This document shows positions 13,701 to 26,033 of a stretch of DNA of 64,000 nt, one piece after another (the stretch's first letter is position 1; the number at the start of each line of letters is the position of its first letter). This DNA comes from Wuchereria bancrofti (Eukaryota > Nematoda > Chromadorea > Rhabditida > Onchocercidae), in assembly GCA_005281725.1 (NCBI GenBank), contig SSBO01000002.1, forward strand, positions 696,902 through 760,901, written 5' to 3'. The notes below the pieces were generated by a model. That model did not search any database, was not told where the DNA came from, and worked only from the letters and a program-made list of their open reading frames with translations. The position numbers were made by a program, and so were the translations under genes.

Positions 13701-16497
13701 ATTGCATGCTTAATGCATCCTGCCAGTACCTATTTTTAATCATCGGCAATCTGATACAATTTTCAGTGCATTCACCGTTTTCGCAATGTAATCATGAGCC
13801 AACCTTTCATGAGATGAAACTTGCGGCTGCGAGTACATTAAGTGTGGAACGACAAACATATGAATTACAGGATGCAATACCGGCTGTTATTGGAATTTTG
13901 CGTAGAGTATATGCCAAATTATTGAAGGAAGCTGAAATTTTAGCGCATGATTGCAATTTTGCAAGTCGTTTAGCGAAACAGTTACGTTTATTGTCTAAGG
14001 CAATTGCATTGAATAAGGAAACAGCTGAGGAACGTAAAGCGGTTGAAAATAATGCACATTCGGTTGTACGAGAATTGTACTTTATCGGCGGTGGGTCATT
14101 TTTCTTTTGTTAACCTATTTTAAAACATGCATGTTTGAAATTATTATGATTTGTTGTAACTAATGATATATTATGATTATCGAATAGTTCAAGTTGATTT
14201 ATCTTTTGACATATGGCATGACCATTTGTCGAATGCATCGAGTACGCAACTTCATGATCAAGGCATCGCACCGTGATCAACTATTTCCCATTTGCAATTT
14301 TTTTAATCGAAGTATTGTAGCTATTATTTTTCAACTTATTAACAAATTATATATTCAAATGAGAAGTAATTGCTCAGTACTGAAAAAACATAAACGTTAA
14401 AGAAACCGATAAACCAGTTAATTCCATTGATGCATCAGAATCACATAAGCTATCATCGTTGCATTAATAGCAGTGAACGAGCTTTATGAATTTTAATATG
14501 ATTAAAGAATTTGAATAATGAATTTTATAATTCAAAGAAAACAAAAAAATCTCATTGTAGTCTTTTTTCTTTTTTTTTGATACGACAAAAATTCACTTAG
14601 TTTTTCAGTTATTCTGGAAACATTTTACAGAAGCAGTAAAATGGATATGTAGCATGTTGCAACAAATTGATGTACGTATTGCTGTTGTTGAGTCAAAACA
14701 TATTGCGAAGGAACCATCTTTGAAAGGTGAACTTGAAACGGTTGTGGTATGTTTATTGTTTAAGTAATTTTTTGATATAATGAATGTGTATATATGCTAA
14801 GATGTAATGAATATGTATGTATCGTAAGAAATGTTATTAAGAAAAAAGCTTAAAAAATATTTATATGCTTTATATATATTTTAAATATATATATATTTTT
14901 TCTTTTTTGATGTCATATCCTGGCTTAAACATTTATGCAGTCATGTACTTATTAAATATATTCAAAAGATATATTCAAATTGTGCTTTTTTTATTTTTAG
15001 AAATATCGAACTTTTTCACCATATAATCATGCTTCAGAAAATGCTTTACAAATGGAGACCGATAGGTAAGTTTCTTCTTTATTTACGCAATAATTTCTTC
15101 GTGAATATCAGTTAATATAATAATTCTCTTTCCAATACATCGTGTATTACGGAATATGAAATTCTTATTCTCTTTGTGGGAAGAAAATTGCTTACATTTC
15201 AGGAAATATTTGTTGAATTCTTATGAAAAAGTAGTGAGAAATTATGATGAGAAGTTGAAACAGCTTTGTGATATCTTCATCGAACCATTGCAGATGATAG
15301 CTAGGTAAGCTTTATGTTCCTTTGCTTCATTCTTCCTGTAATTCAAATTTTATGATTTATCAAAATTTTGTCAGAAATCAAGCATATTTTGTCCACCTTA
15401 GATTTTCGATTCCATCCTTTAGAATTAGGATGTTGATATGCAGTAAAGCGATTTCTCTTATTCAACAATATCGTTTGTTCCGATAAAGATATCATAATTA
15501 AAGATATAAATTCATTTCATACTTTTTTTATTTTTTCTCTTTCCATGTCTTTTCCTCAAAAGAAAAAAAGAAGCGGTTTCTTAAGCTTTTCGAATTATGT
15601 GATAGTAAACTATTCATTGGTGAAATTTTGAACATTTTCGCGTTTTATTCAAAAAATTCTGTTCTCCTGCACATTATGTTGAAATGGTCACATTTGCAGT
15701 TAGATTGATTAATTGAGAATATGCTCTGATACGATGCTTTTAATTTTTCAGAGATATGTTTGATTTATCACATAAACTTTTTAAAACGAAAAAGCAGTTA
15801 GACGAAACTCTCCAGTTAATTGCTATCACTGAGCAGACCAACGAGGTAATTATTCATTATTTGTAAGAATGCGCCTCTGTTATAATCTTTAATGGAACAA
15901 ATATGATCAGTGGCTGAAAAGTTTTAAATCTCGGAAATTTCTTCCGAAAAATTTTTTTACCTTATGTTTTAATTATAAATATTTCCCAGTTCTCCATTTG
16001 GAAAATGAAATTGTATTGACTTTTAGAAAAATTTTCCCATTTAACAAATCAATTCTAGTGTCGCCTGGAAGCTGCTGAAATAGCAAGTGGGAATTTGAAT
16101 AACTCTGTATCGAAATCGACAGAAAAAAATGAACTTTCCTCAGTGTATGTTTCAATTTTCTGATGTATTATTATGGTGTAAATATTACTTAAACATACAG
16201 TTTAGCGAAGTATACCATCACAAAGTAGTAATGTAAAGTAAAATATCCAATTTATATTTAATCGAAACAATTCTATTAATTAATTTCATTACAAATTAGT
16301 AAAACTTATATTATTATATATAAAACGCAATTTTAGTTTTGTGAAATGTTCGTTGATTTGGACACAAGTTAGACTTCCTGTATTTATGGTGAAATTTTAG
16401 GTTAAAAGAATTCGAACTGCATGCAAAGCAGCAAAAAATCAATGCTTCAATTTCTTTGGCTTTAACAAAAGAATGGCTTCTCGATATGAACGATTAA
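10705..16497 (+). CDS. TBK1/IKK-epsilon-type serine/threonine kinase
   Basis: Seventeen exons: 10705-10797, 11074-11232, 11365-11497, 11836-11923, 12075-12168, 12395-12530, 12755-12887, 13110-13301, 13438-13640, 13767-14090, 14188-14241, 14631-14746, 15001-15065, 15203-15304, 15752-15845, 16059-16144, 16401-16497. All phases close, giving 722 residues, close to human TBK1 (729). The kinase domain shows the glycine loop GNGAFGRV (25-32), VAIK (K47), HRDVKPEN (142-149) and DFG (165-167). S181 in HSICGT matches the activation-loop Ser172 of TBK1 (VSLYGT). Behind it come a probable ubiquitin-like region and a long helical scaffold, as in the TBK1 family. Usual roles are innate signalling and autophagy-receptor phosphorylation. 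The usual APE/HPD end of the activation segment is poorly conserved (GYLNEY). A leader-type acceptor lies 7 nt before the ATG. The small exon 14188-14241 is the least certain. Confidence 0.85.
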
Positions 16498-18198
16498 GCA
16501 GAATTGGAATTTCTCTAGTCTGAATCTTTTACATTTAGTTTTTTTTTTCTCCTTTTTCTTTTTAACAGATCATTCCAAATGAATAGTTCCATGATATATG
16601 GTTATGGAATGATTATATTTTCTTTTTAATTTCAAAGTTTTTTTTACAGTTCGACGCAACATTTTGTAAATCTTACTGATGATATTCTGCAGTGATTTAT
16701 ACCATTAGAAAAAGTAGTACAATGGAAATTACCGAATTTTTACCGATGATTTGAATATGGTAAAGTTTATTTTGAACCATTTTCGGTTATAAGTTTTCAA
16801 TTCATGAGAATGTTATCATTTCCCATGATATGAAAATTTTGCAGTACATATCCAGTAAGATTTACGAAATATTATCACCGAATTTCATAAAATATTAAGA
16901 AATGAAAAAAAAACACATATTACCACTGTTGTTCAATCTTTTCAGGATAAATTATGTCTAGTTAATTTGTTGCAATTTATCTGTTTTTAAAAATTATGAA
17001 ATGATGTTGTGTTTATATTTGTGTAGTATTAATTTCCCAATTTTATCATTGAACAGAATGCAATATGAAGTTCTATTAAGTCAGTTTTACTGTTTATACG
17101 TCATGTTTATTCATGAGTCATTTTTCTTATAGTGTAAATTCGCGTTTATCATTTAAGTTTTGCAAGCTTCAATTATTATTACGTTTTCTTTGTTGTTATA
17201 TTGTACAGTATAATTATGTTTGTACGGTATGATAAATTGTACATTATTCACATATATTCCGTACTTATTTCAGTGCACAATTAGTTGAAAGATGGATAAG
17301 TTTTATGTGTTTGATTCATGCAATTTCTTCAAGCGTTATGCGAATGAAAATATAAAACTTCCTCTTGTGTATTTTTCTATTAAACCAAATTTTGCATAAA
17401 TTGAATGTTTCAAAAAAATTTGTTTTGAAAAATATTTTATTTTAAAAAGATATAGCACTATACAATGAATTCGCAATTTCATTTACATTTCAAACGATTA
17501 AAATTTGCAAGCTTCAATTATTATTACAAATACTTAGAATAGTATAAAAATAGTGGAGGTAGGTGTTGAAGCTCATTGACCCGTTTACATACTACAAATA
17601 GACAGTAGTTGATTGCTACTCTGGGACTATTGTATCTGTTTCATAAATCTTATATTTCTATAAATGATTCAATGCAAGATAAAAATAAGGCAACAGAAAC
17701 ATGATGATTATCATTCACGCTCAGATGAGATAAAGCACTGTGGAAAATCGATATTCAACTATTATCACTTAGGATTTGGTGTAAATCAGGACGATATTTG
17801 TTAGCGTAGACTATAATTTCACATAATCAGGGTCGAACTACTTATTTGCAATATGAAAGTGCAGTAATGCTTAGATAATATTTAATCAATAGCATATGCA
17901 GGGGAATTTCAGACTAAGATTTGATCAGCAAACAGTTAAGTAGAGGATTGATTGTCCAATCATTTGTATACTGTTTCTTTTTTTTTTTTCAGAAATTATT
18001 TTTATCATGTCATTAGCATACAACTGTATTGCTTATCAGTAATGGATAAAAACTGACTGAAGATTTAATCATTATCAACATTTATAATTTTCTAATATTC
18101 TGGGCGAATATTTAGTCTGCTTATTTTCATTATTTTTATTAATATTATCACTATTACACTTAGTACCATACTCTAAATATTATTCATAGATCTACAAA
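16498..18198. other. Convergent 3' intergenic region, no gene seen
   Basis: This lies between the stop codons of the kinase (+) and IMMP2L (-). It holds AT-rich sequence and an exact 24-base direct repeat (17159-17182 and 17504-17527, core GCAAGCTTCAATTATTATTA). No exon series is visible. Confidence 0.5.
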
Positions 18199-19888
18199 TT
18201 ACCATGGAAGATTTATTCCGAAAAATGAGTATCGTTTTGAAATGGGAACAGTACTATGCTCAAACACTTCTGTTTTAATGGTACACCATCGTTTCGGAGG
18301 CCAAATGATATGTGTTGCTCGAGCTGTTAACAATCCACCGGAAACCTGCATTGCCTCCATGTTATTTACAAAATTCATTAATGGTCTATGAAAGATCTAT
18401 GTACGATCAAAGTAATGAATAACTTCAATCAAAAATAGCTTAAAAATAAGAAAGGGCTGTAAAACTTGCCGGACCATACAATCTACTATCGCAATAATTA
18501 TTAGGATTATCAGATTCCATCCAATAGCAACCGGTTGGTATTTCCAAAAAACTTGGTCCTCGTTTTGGCCTACGGTTAGAAATGAATGAAAACCAAATTC
18601 ATTAAAAAGGAAACAAAATTTGGAATAAATATTAAAGCATGTACTTATTTTTCCTTAACTACTATATAATACCAAATTTAAAACAACCATAGTAAATGAC
18701 TATTAAATTCGTTGTAGCTAAGATTCCTGGTAGAATCGAATTTTAAACAAACGTAGTACTACATATTATGTTCAAATAGATGTGATTAATCATGAAAATA
18801 TACTCAAACCTTTCTGCAATGTTTGAGTAAATTTCTGATTTTCACATTTTTATTAAAAAAAATAAATTTGACCTGACTGTAGGGCTGATATGGAAATTTA
18901 AAGCAAATATAATACCTGATTATGTCACCATCCATAGCAGTGATACGTTTGATATGACGTTTCTCAGGATCATTTGGTGGGCTAGAAGAATCTTAATGAA
19001 ATTTTGAACTTGAAAGCAAGTGAAACCAAAAGGTAATAAAATAAATATCATCGATGTTCTCAAAAATTCAAATAACGAAATGAATAAAGAACATACATAA
19101 ACGTGTAAATTTGTCCAATTTCTGGTGTATGCAAACCAAAACGTGATAACCAAACAATATCTCGTTTCCACCATTTGTTGCTACTACCATGTAATGTTGG
19201 CTAAACAAAACAATTAAGAGAAATTAATCAATAATGTTAACCGAGTGGTAATTTTATTCAGAATAACTTATAGGTCAATAAAAATGGCAAACTAAATGTA
19301 ATGTGACACACATATTACATTTAGTTTGCCATTTTTTTTTTTTTTTTGAACACTGCAGAAAAAGTACGAATATATCAGTAACAAACATTTAGTACATAAA
19401 ATGGACTTTCGTTTGTAAAATTTACTAATCTTTCGATTTAATGAAATTTAAACTTTAAAAATGGATGAAATTTTAGGGAAAAGAAAATATATAGAAAGTT
19501 CTAGAATAAGACAGAAAGTTTTGCGTATAACAAAACAGTTATTTAGCGTATCGCTAACCAGATATCCCTTTTCCCCTGGATAAAATACATTTATTCCTTT
19601 GATTACAACTAATTACTCTGTTATTCCTATCAAACAGAATGAAATTTCAAAAGAGGAAAAATTCAGTGAGAATGTAACCTCCATTGATGATCCAATAATA
19701 CTTGCTGGATAGCCAATGACATCAATAAATACGACAGGTACGGACAAAATTCCAATTGATTTTCCTAATCGAATTAAAAATTCCTTTATCACATAAGTGG
19801 TATACGAGAATGACTTAGTTTTGTTAACTTCAATTCGTTTATATCGGATCGCACGACGAATATAACTATGCAACGGAGAAAGTTTCAT
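18199..19888 (-). CDS. immp2l: Mitochondrial inner membrane protease subunit 2
   Basis: Five exons: 19888-19679, 19200-19097, 18981-18916, 18569-18470, 18345-18199; 208 residues with closing phases. This is a type I signal-peptidase-family serine protease that removes sorting signals from proteins arriving in the inner membrane space. Exon 1 carries the N-terminal membrane anchor (about residues 44-62) and the nucleophile box GSSME with Ser68 before Met. Exon 3 has the catalytic lysine in HIKRITAMDGD (Lys116). Exon 5 has the conserved block ATHIIWPPKRW, the IMMP2L counterpart of ATHILWPPERW. The last intron starts with GC (CCG|gcaagt), and no GT donor keeps the frame. An acceptor sits 16 nt before the ATG. 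Intron 1 contains a perfect 23-bp hairpin. Exon 1 and its flanks are duplicated in inverted orientation at 33.5-34.1 kb. Confidence 0.9.
19280..19336. repeat. Perfect 23-bp hairpin in IMMP2L intron 1
   Basis: Arms 19280-19302 and 19314-19336 are exact reverse complements around an 11-base loop (core arm TGGCAAACTAAATGTAAT). A T run follows the right arm. It could be a foldback or MITE remnant or a transcribed hairpin. Confidence 0.95.
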
Positions 19889-20140
19889 TTGTTTTCAAAA
19901 TAGCCTGAAATTAATTTTGATTTTATACAGTATAACAATATAATGCCTTTACAATTATATAATAAACCAATTATTGAAATTATCAACTATGGCTTGAAAT
20001 AAATGATCAATCGACTGAACTCCTTATAATGTATATGAATTATCCGTGACTGTAAACAAATAATTAATTCAATGAACGATTACTGCGACAACTCAAATTT
20101 CAAGTCCCACTTTTCAGTAATTTCCCATCCATTTACCTTC
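19623..20140 (-). repeat. Left arm of long inverted duplication (IMMP2L exon 1 and 5' flank)
   Basis: The core 19623-20059 (437 bp) matches 33619-34055 on the opposite strand. I found one mismatch, a synonymous AAG/AAA lysine codon. Weaker similarity with small indels continues to about 20140. The arm contains IMMP2L exon 1, part of intron 1 and the upstream acceptor and promoter side. Confidence 0.95.
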
Positions 20141-20975
20141 GAAACCTCTTCAGTAACACCCAAAAGTCAAATAGACACCCCGTAAAATACACGATAGACT
20201 GGAAATAGAAACAAATGACAGTCTGAACTAATATCCTGTGAAAAGGCTGAATACATTACTGAAAAGTAAAATGCAATCGAATTTAGTCTATAATTGGGAG
20301 GAAAGATCGATTAAGACGAAGATCGAGAGCTTTCGAATTAGCCAGGTAAATTAAAAACAAGTGCAGTTGAATCCAATGGATATTTGTGAATTTTCGAATT
20401 CAAACATTGATCAAACCAAGATGGAAGTTTTGTGAGGTAACTATATCTTATTTAATTCAAATTATTATTGAGAAATAAATAAACAGGGATAGAAAAAGAA
20501 TATTTTTCGGTCTTTCAAAACAAATATCACTTATTCTTTCACTGAAATTTTAGCTATGAATTGCAAAAAATTTTATCCACAAATTTATCATTATGTGAAC
20601 AAATATAATTATCACTGTTAACAAACAAACAATAAATTAATATGAATTCATTAGAAAATAAATTAAAATTCAATATATGTGGCGAGAATCATGGAAGAAC
20701 AATCAATAAATGCACCAATCAATGTACTGTTCGAACAATAATTTTCAACAAATTAATGTCGGTAAGAAACATTTTAACCATACTTCGACCGAAATTCACA
20801 ATTGCCTAAAAAAATAAATTTGAATTCAAAATTTTTCTAACTGTGGTTTTTGGTGTTTCTGAATAAAGTATTTAAATGATTAGGCATAAACGATATTTTT
20901 ATTTTCTGCATACTACGAGCCATGAAGTAACTTGCTCAATCCTTTGAAAATTTAAATGTTCAAAAAATTATATGC
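19889..20975. other. Spacer between calpain end and IMMP2L start
   Basis: The two minus-strand genes are 1.1 kb apart. The spacer holds the outer part of the inverted-duplication arm and AT-rich sequence with possible AATAAA signals for the calpain mRNA. No exons were seen. Confidence 0.5.
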
Positions 20976-23900
20976 TTACGCTGATTCAATAAAACCATTT
21001 GTGTAAACTCTAAGCATAAATTCCCCTTCCTCATTCGGTTCGAATGTTGATGGTACGATTACGTAATTTCCCGGAGGGAATCGAAAACGACCTGTTATCT
21101 GTAAAAACAGGGAAGAAATTATGCACTCTAAAGACAATTAAAAGTTTAAATCAAAAGAAAAAAAAGTTAATCTTTTTTTTTCATTTAGCACGCAAAAATG
21201 ATGAAAACTAATAGTTTCCGTGTATATAAAATAATTTCTGGAACAGCACTCCATTTAAATAATTAAATCGAAGTGATTCAAAAATAATTACTTCTCGTAA
21301 ATTAATAAACGCAGCACTCCTAGCACATGATTTATGTCGCTGGAAATATTCTCGTGTTAAACGTCCATTATAGTCTCCAATCTGAAAAGAAAAAAAACAG
21401 TTCTGATTAATGTAACCAAACAAAATGGATAGCGGACGACAAAACTTAATTTTGATAATACATTAATATATGACATTTTTTGCAAATTCATTGTTATTTA
21501 CTGCTACTGGAAAAATTATGAGGACCGATGACATGATAAGAAATTTAAATTAAGGCAGTTAGCAAGTCATTATTGCGATTTCATGTAAATATATAAGCCA
21601 TAAAATCTAGCAAATGACTTCGTATTTCATTTTTAATTTAAAAAATTTGGACTACAATTACTGAAAAAAGTGTTAAAAGAGAAAAAAAGAGACGAGAAAG
21701 TTTTTGAAAGTTTAAAGATTTTTCCATAAGAAAAAGAAGTATTTGTTTCTAACAAGTTTTTTTTTCCACATCGGTTTTCATTAAATTTGAAAATGCTAGC
21801 TGTCAGATTATTCTGTGCCATTCTCTTTTCTACCGATAAAATTATTGATAAAGTTAACAATAGTTAACACTTCAACATTAATTCAGATGCATTATTTGAA
21901 TAGGAAGAAAAAGAATGAACTTACATCATAAACTGCAAATCCTATAGGTAAATTCTCAATACCCTTATGTTTCATCTCACGTCGATACTTTTGCAACACG
22001 GCAATTATCACTGTACATAGGTTGTCATCATCATATGGATCCGAATCTGTTACTTGGATACGGTATTGAGGATTCATTGCAAATGTCTCTAAAGATGCGA
22101 CACGCAAAATAAAAATCATGAGAAAAATATTAAATAAGCCTAAATATGCATGCATATACACTAGCTGTTACCGTGTTACTTTTTAGCAAGTGTTATTTTA
22201 AATCGGCAGAATTTTTATTTAGTTTTAAATAATACTTTACAGGAACAGTTTGATAACTATATGGCAAGCTTCTTACTAGACTAACATTATTTATTGTAAT
22301 AGAATAAGAAAGTTTTGAAAATGCCAAATAATAAAAAGAAAAAAAAAATACGAAAGTAGGAAAAAGTATGAAAGTGCATACGGATATAGTTCCGGCATCC
22401 ACCAGCTGTTTCATTTGCAGTCCAGGTGCCATTATGAGTATATGTTGCCCAAGCACTCTGTGACGGTTGGACACCAATCATTTGATAAACCTGTATATGT
22501 GAACATTTGTTATTAACAAAAATAATACAAAAAAAATAATTCCTTTAAATTATATTTATAACAAAAAGAAAACATACTTCATCCATAACTTCTGGACCCA
22601 AGTTACACATCTCCATTTTTTCAAAACAACGCACGAAATCATTGAATGACATCCTAGAAATTGAATTCATTATCTTATTATGTTTAGCATATTATTTGTT
22701 ACTAGATTATATATAATATTTATAGTGATAATGAAATATTTATAGAAAAGAGAATAAATATATCCAAATAACTTTGGTATTCCGATATGATACCTATTAA
22801 ACTCAGCTAAACCAGACAACTCTGTTTCCTTCTAAATTATAAATGCTGTTGAATCTACTGTTTGCATTGAAACATTTTGAAAAATGAATTTAGTAAAACT
22901 ACTTGAACTTAACTATCATTGTAAACTAATAAAACAACATTACAACGAACCAAAATTCTCCGTCATGCGCAAAAACCAAACCCATCTCATTGCGCTGCGC
23001 CTGAGAAACAGACCTCCATTCCGCTGAATTATCGGACCATGCACCATTCCATTCATGTTCATTACCCCACGGATTACGTATACGTAGTAATGGTATACTA
23101 CCACGTGGTCCATTCACCTAAAAATAAAATATTTACGAATAGACGTGAAAGAATTATGTGGCAGATAAACAAATAAATGTTAATGTTTTACCATCTTCAT
23201 TCCTGTTATACTGTATGCATGACCTTTGACTAAACCATTAGGCGTCCGTGCTTCCCATTTATATGGATCTGCCTGAAATTGTACAAAATTGCGCAAAACT
23301 TTTTTTGATTTCTAAAAAGTCTTTATAATTGTTTATGATTAACCTCGTTAATGCTTAGCGGCAATAACTTTGTTGGATTTACAATCAAGCAGTTAAGTCC
23401 TCAGAAGAAAAACATTCGGAATATCACTAAAAAATGGGATCTACAGAAAAGAGAAAAAAAATTACTTCTATACTGCATCCAAACAATGAACCCATTTCAA
23501 AACCTCTCATCATCATTTCCATCAAATGTTTAGGAGGTTGTGTGAGGTCAAAAAATTCTGTCAAACCACCAGTGAAATCTTCTAATGCTTCACTTGTTGT
23601 ACCACCTTTTAGTGCTTCGTATGAACCATGAAGCCTTAAATTAAAAATTTAAAAAAAAATATTAAAGTTCAGGATGAATTAATGTTAATTTATAAAGAAT
23701 CCCCTGTTTTATAAATGCCCTACTCAAAATGCTGCTTGCATCAAACTCTAAGCTTCTGAATTAGAATTCAAAAAAAAGATTATTTAAATTGGATATTATT
23801 CATTACTGATAAACAATCTTCAAAACTCATAAGAAACTATTTAATTCACATATTTTTAAGAACAAAGAGAAACTTTCACTTCGCATATGCTTTTTCCAGG

Positions 23901-26033
23901 AGAGCACTCCAAAATTCGTTGTTATCTCTGGAATGCATGTATAATAATTCACCACTGGTAGATGTTGGCAAACGATCATCGATGACAACGTCAACCCATG
24001 CACCATAATGCCAAAATTGGAAGTGAAATATGCCTTGAATTTTCAAGATTTTAATAAAATTTAATTAAAGAAGACAGAAAATTAAACCGAGAAAAATAAA
24101 AGTTTGAATTTGAAATGTAGAAGCCGAAAACCTATTTTAAGATTTGAAATCAATTTTGATTAAACGAACAAACCGGCATAATTTTCAGTAAAACTTTGAT
24201 CTGGTGGCACAACTCGATAAAAGAGCTCATCTTTCAATGTAAGATTTGCTGCTGCAGCTAGAAGCCAACAGTCGCCTAATTCACCCTGTACTACGTCGAA
24301 ACGTGAATGTCCTTCATAGAGTAACTGTGGATCATCACATATTTCCTGAAAAAAAAAAACAGTAAAATGATCTTTTGAGAAAATACGGAGCGTTAAAATT
24401 AGGGATGGAAAAAAATCCTAAAACAAACTCCCGGCCGTCTCCATTTGATTTGTTTGGGTGGACGTCGGCTGAAGAATAAGCTTTTATCGTTAGCCGGAAA
24501 CTGAGGATCCTCGAAAAGCTGTCGTTTCTGAAAATCTTCACTGATTTGTTCTCTTGCAACGTCTTCTCTTATATTAATTTAATTTATTTTACATTCAAAC
24601 TTTTGAACAGAAAAATTTAACTTATACACAAAAAAACAGTAACCTACAGCAAGGCAACGATCTCGTTCTGCGTAAAAATGAAGTGCTTCAGCCGCTCTTC
24701 TGTCAGGTACTGGTGGGCGTAAATGTCGTGATGGTTCTGGTGGTATGTATGGATCAACCTGTAAATGCAAAATCTTGTAAAAAAAAGAAATTAGCAGGGG
24801 AAATCATCCGTTCAGTCTTGAACTGCGAACTGAGACGGAAATTAAGTAGGACAAACAAATATGAGATTTACAGCATAAGAAGTTAGATGCTTTTAAGACT
24901 TCATAATCTTTGTAAGATATACTAAAAAATACCTTTCGCTTGAATTTACCACTGATAATATTGTCTAAAACGATTTTTCCCAGAGCTCCAAGCTTGTTGT
25001 CTTTGCCACCTGAGAAAAATCTGATTTTTTTATACTGACAAATGATCAAAAGAATTTCAAGCTTTAATAAATTTTGAATAGATAATTTACCAAGATTGAA
25101 AATAAAATTGCCAGCAATGGCACCGATAATGCGTCCCGTAGCTGGATCAACATTAAGATAACGATGAGCTAAATGCACGACAAGATTGCTCACAACATCT
25201 GTCATACCGCCGCTTAAATTATTTGGATCAATATTTGGACCTGAAATTTATTAAAGTTAAACAAAATTCAACAGCACAGTTAGAACAATGCTTCTTGAGA
25301 ATGAATGTTCATGTCTTCTTTCTTGAAAAATCTAAAAAAAAAAATTGAAAAAGTTTTCAGAAAAATCCGAATCAATCTTACAATTCACTTTTTACAAGTA
25401 ATAAAGTATAAGTTTTAAATTTCTGATGGAATTAAGAAACTAAACTAAACTAATGCGAAGAAAGTCAAATAAAAAGACTTAATTTAAGAAAATAGTATAA
25501 TAGAAAAAATACCTCCATCTCTATAATTTCCTCCTTTTTTGCCGATTAATCCCCCAATGCCACTTATAAAGCCGCTAAGTTTCTGACTTTTACTGCCTGA
25601 TCCAGACAGACCACCAATAATACCAGCAATATCACCAACATTTATACCACTGCCAGCATCTGAAATGATTTAAGCTCAAATAACCGACAGTCATTCCCAT
25701 ATTAAAAATTCTAGCGAAATAAGTGGAAAAAATTCATTTATATGTATAAAGAAATTATTGTAAGAATTACTGTTACCGCCGCCTCCTCCACCTGAAATAA
25801 AGCCACCGATGATATCGCCAATTTGATCACCTGAAATATGAAAAGAGTTCAGCAGGATTTCTAAAATTTTTCGCAATTTGTTGAAAATTTAAATTTAATA
25901 GTCAGAAGATAAAAATTTACTTTTCTACTGGTAAAAATTTCCAATTACCTTTAAAACAGTAACATTTCATGTCGGATTCACCGGAACAATCATGTTCCGG
26001 ATCTCTACAGCATGTTAGCATACTAGAGAGCAT
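20976..26033 (-). CDS. clp-1: Calpain, alternative short isoform with cysteine-rich first exon
   Basis: A second start exon, 26033-25949, lies inside the long intron 4 of the calpain gene. It opens with ATG, runs 28 codons and ends at a GT donor in phase 1. That is exactly the phase needed to join the exon at 25830, giving 675 residues without the Gly-rich repeats. Its peptide starts [20 protein letters not shown] and carries six cysteines; a Cys-Cys pair near the N-terminus is typical of S-acylated membrane tethers (inference). A possible acceptor (TCCACAG) lies about 30 nt upstream, fitting trans-splicing from an internal promoter. It could be a chance ORF, but frame, phase, donor and acceptor all agree. 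Confidence 0.6.
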
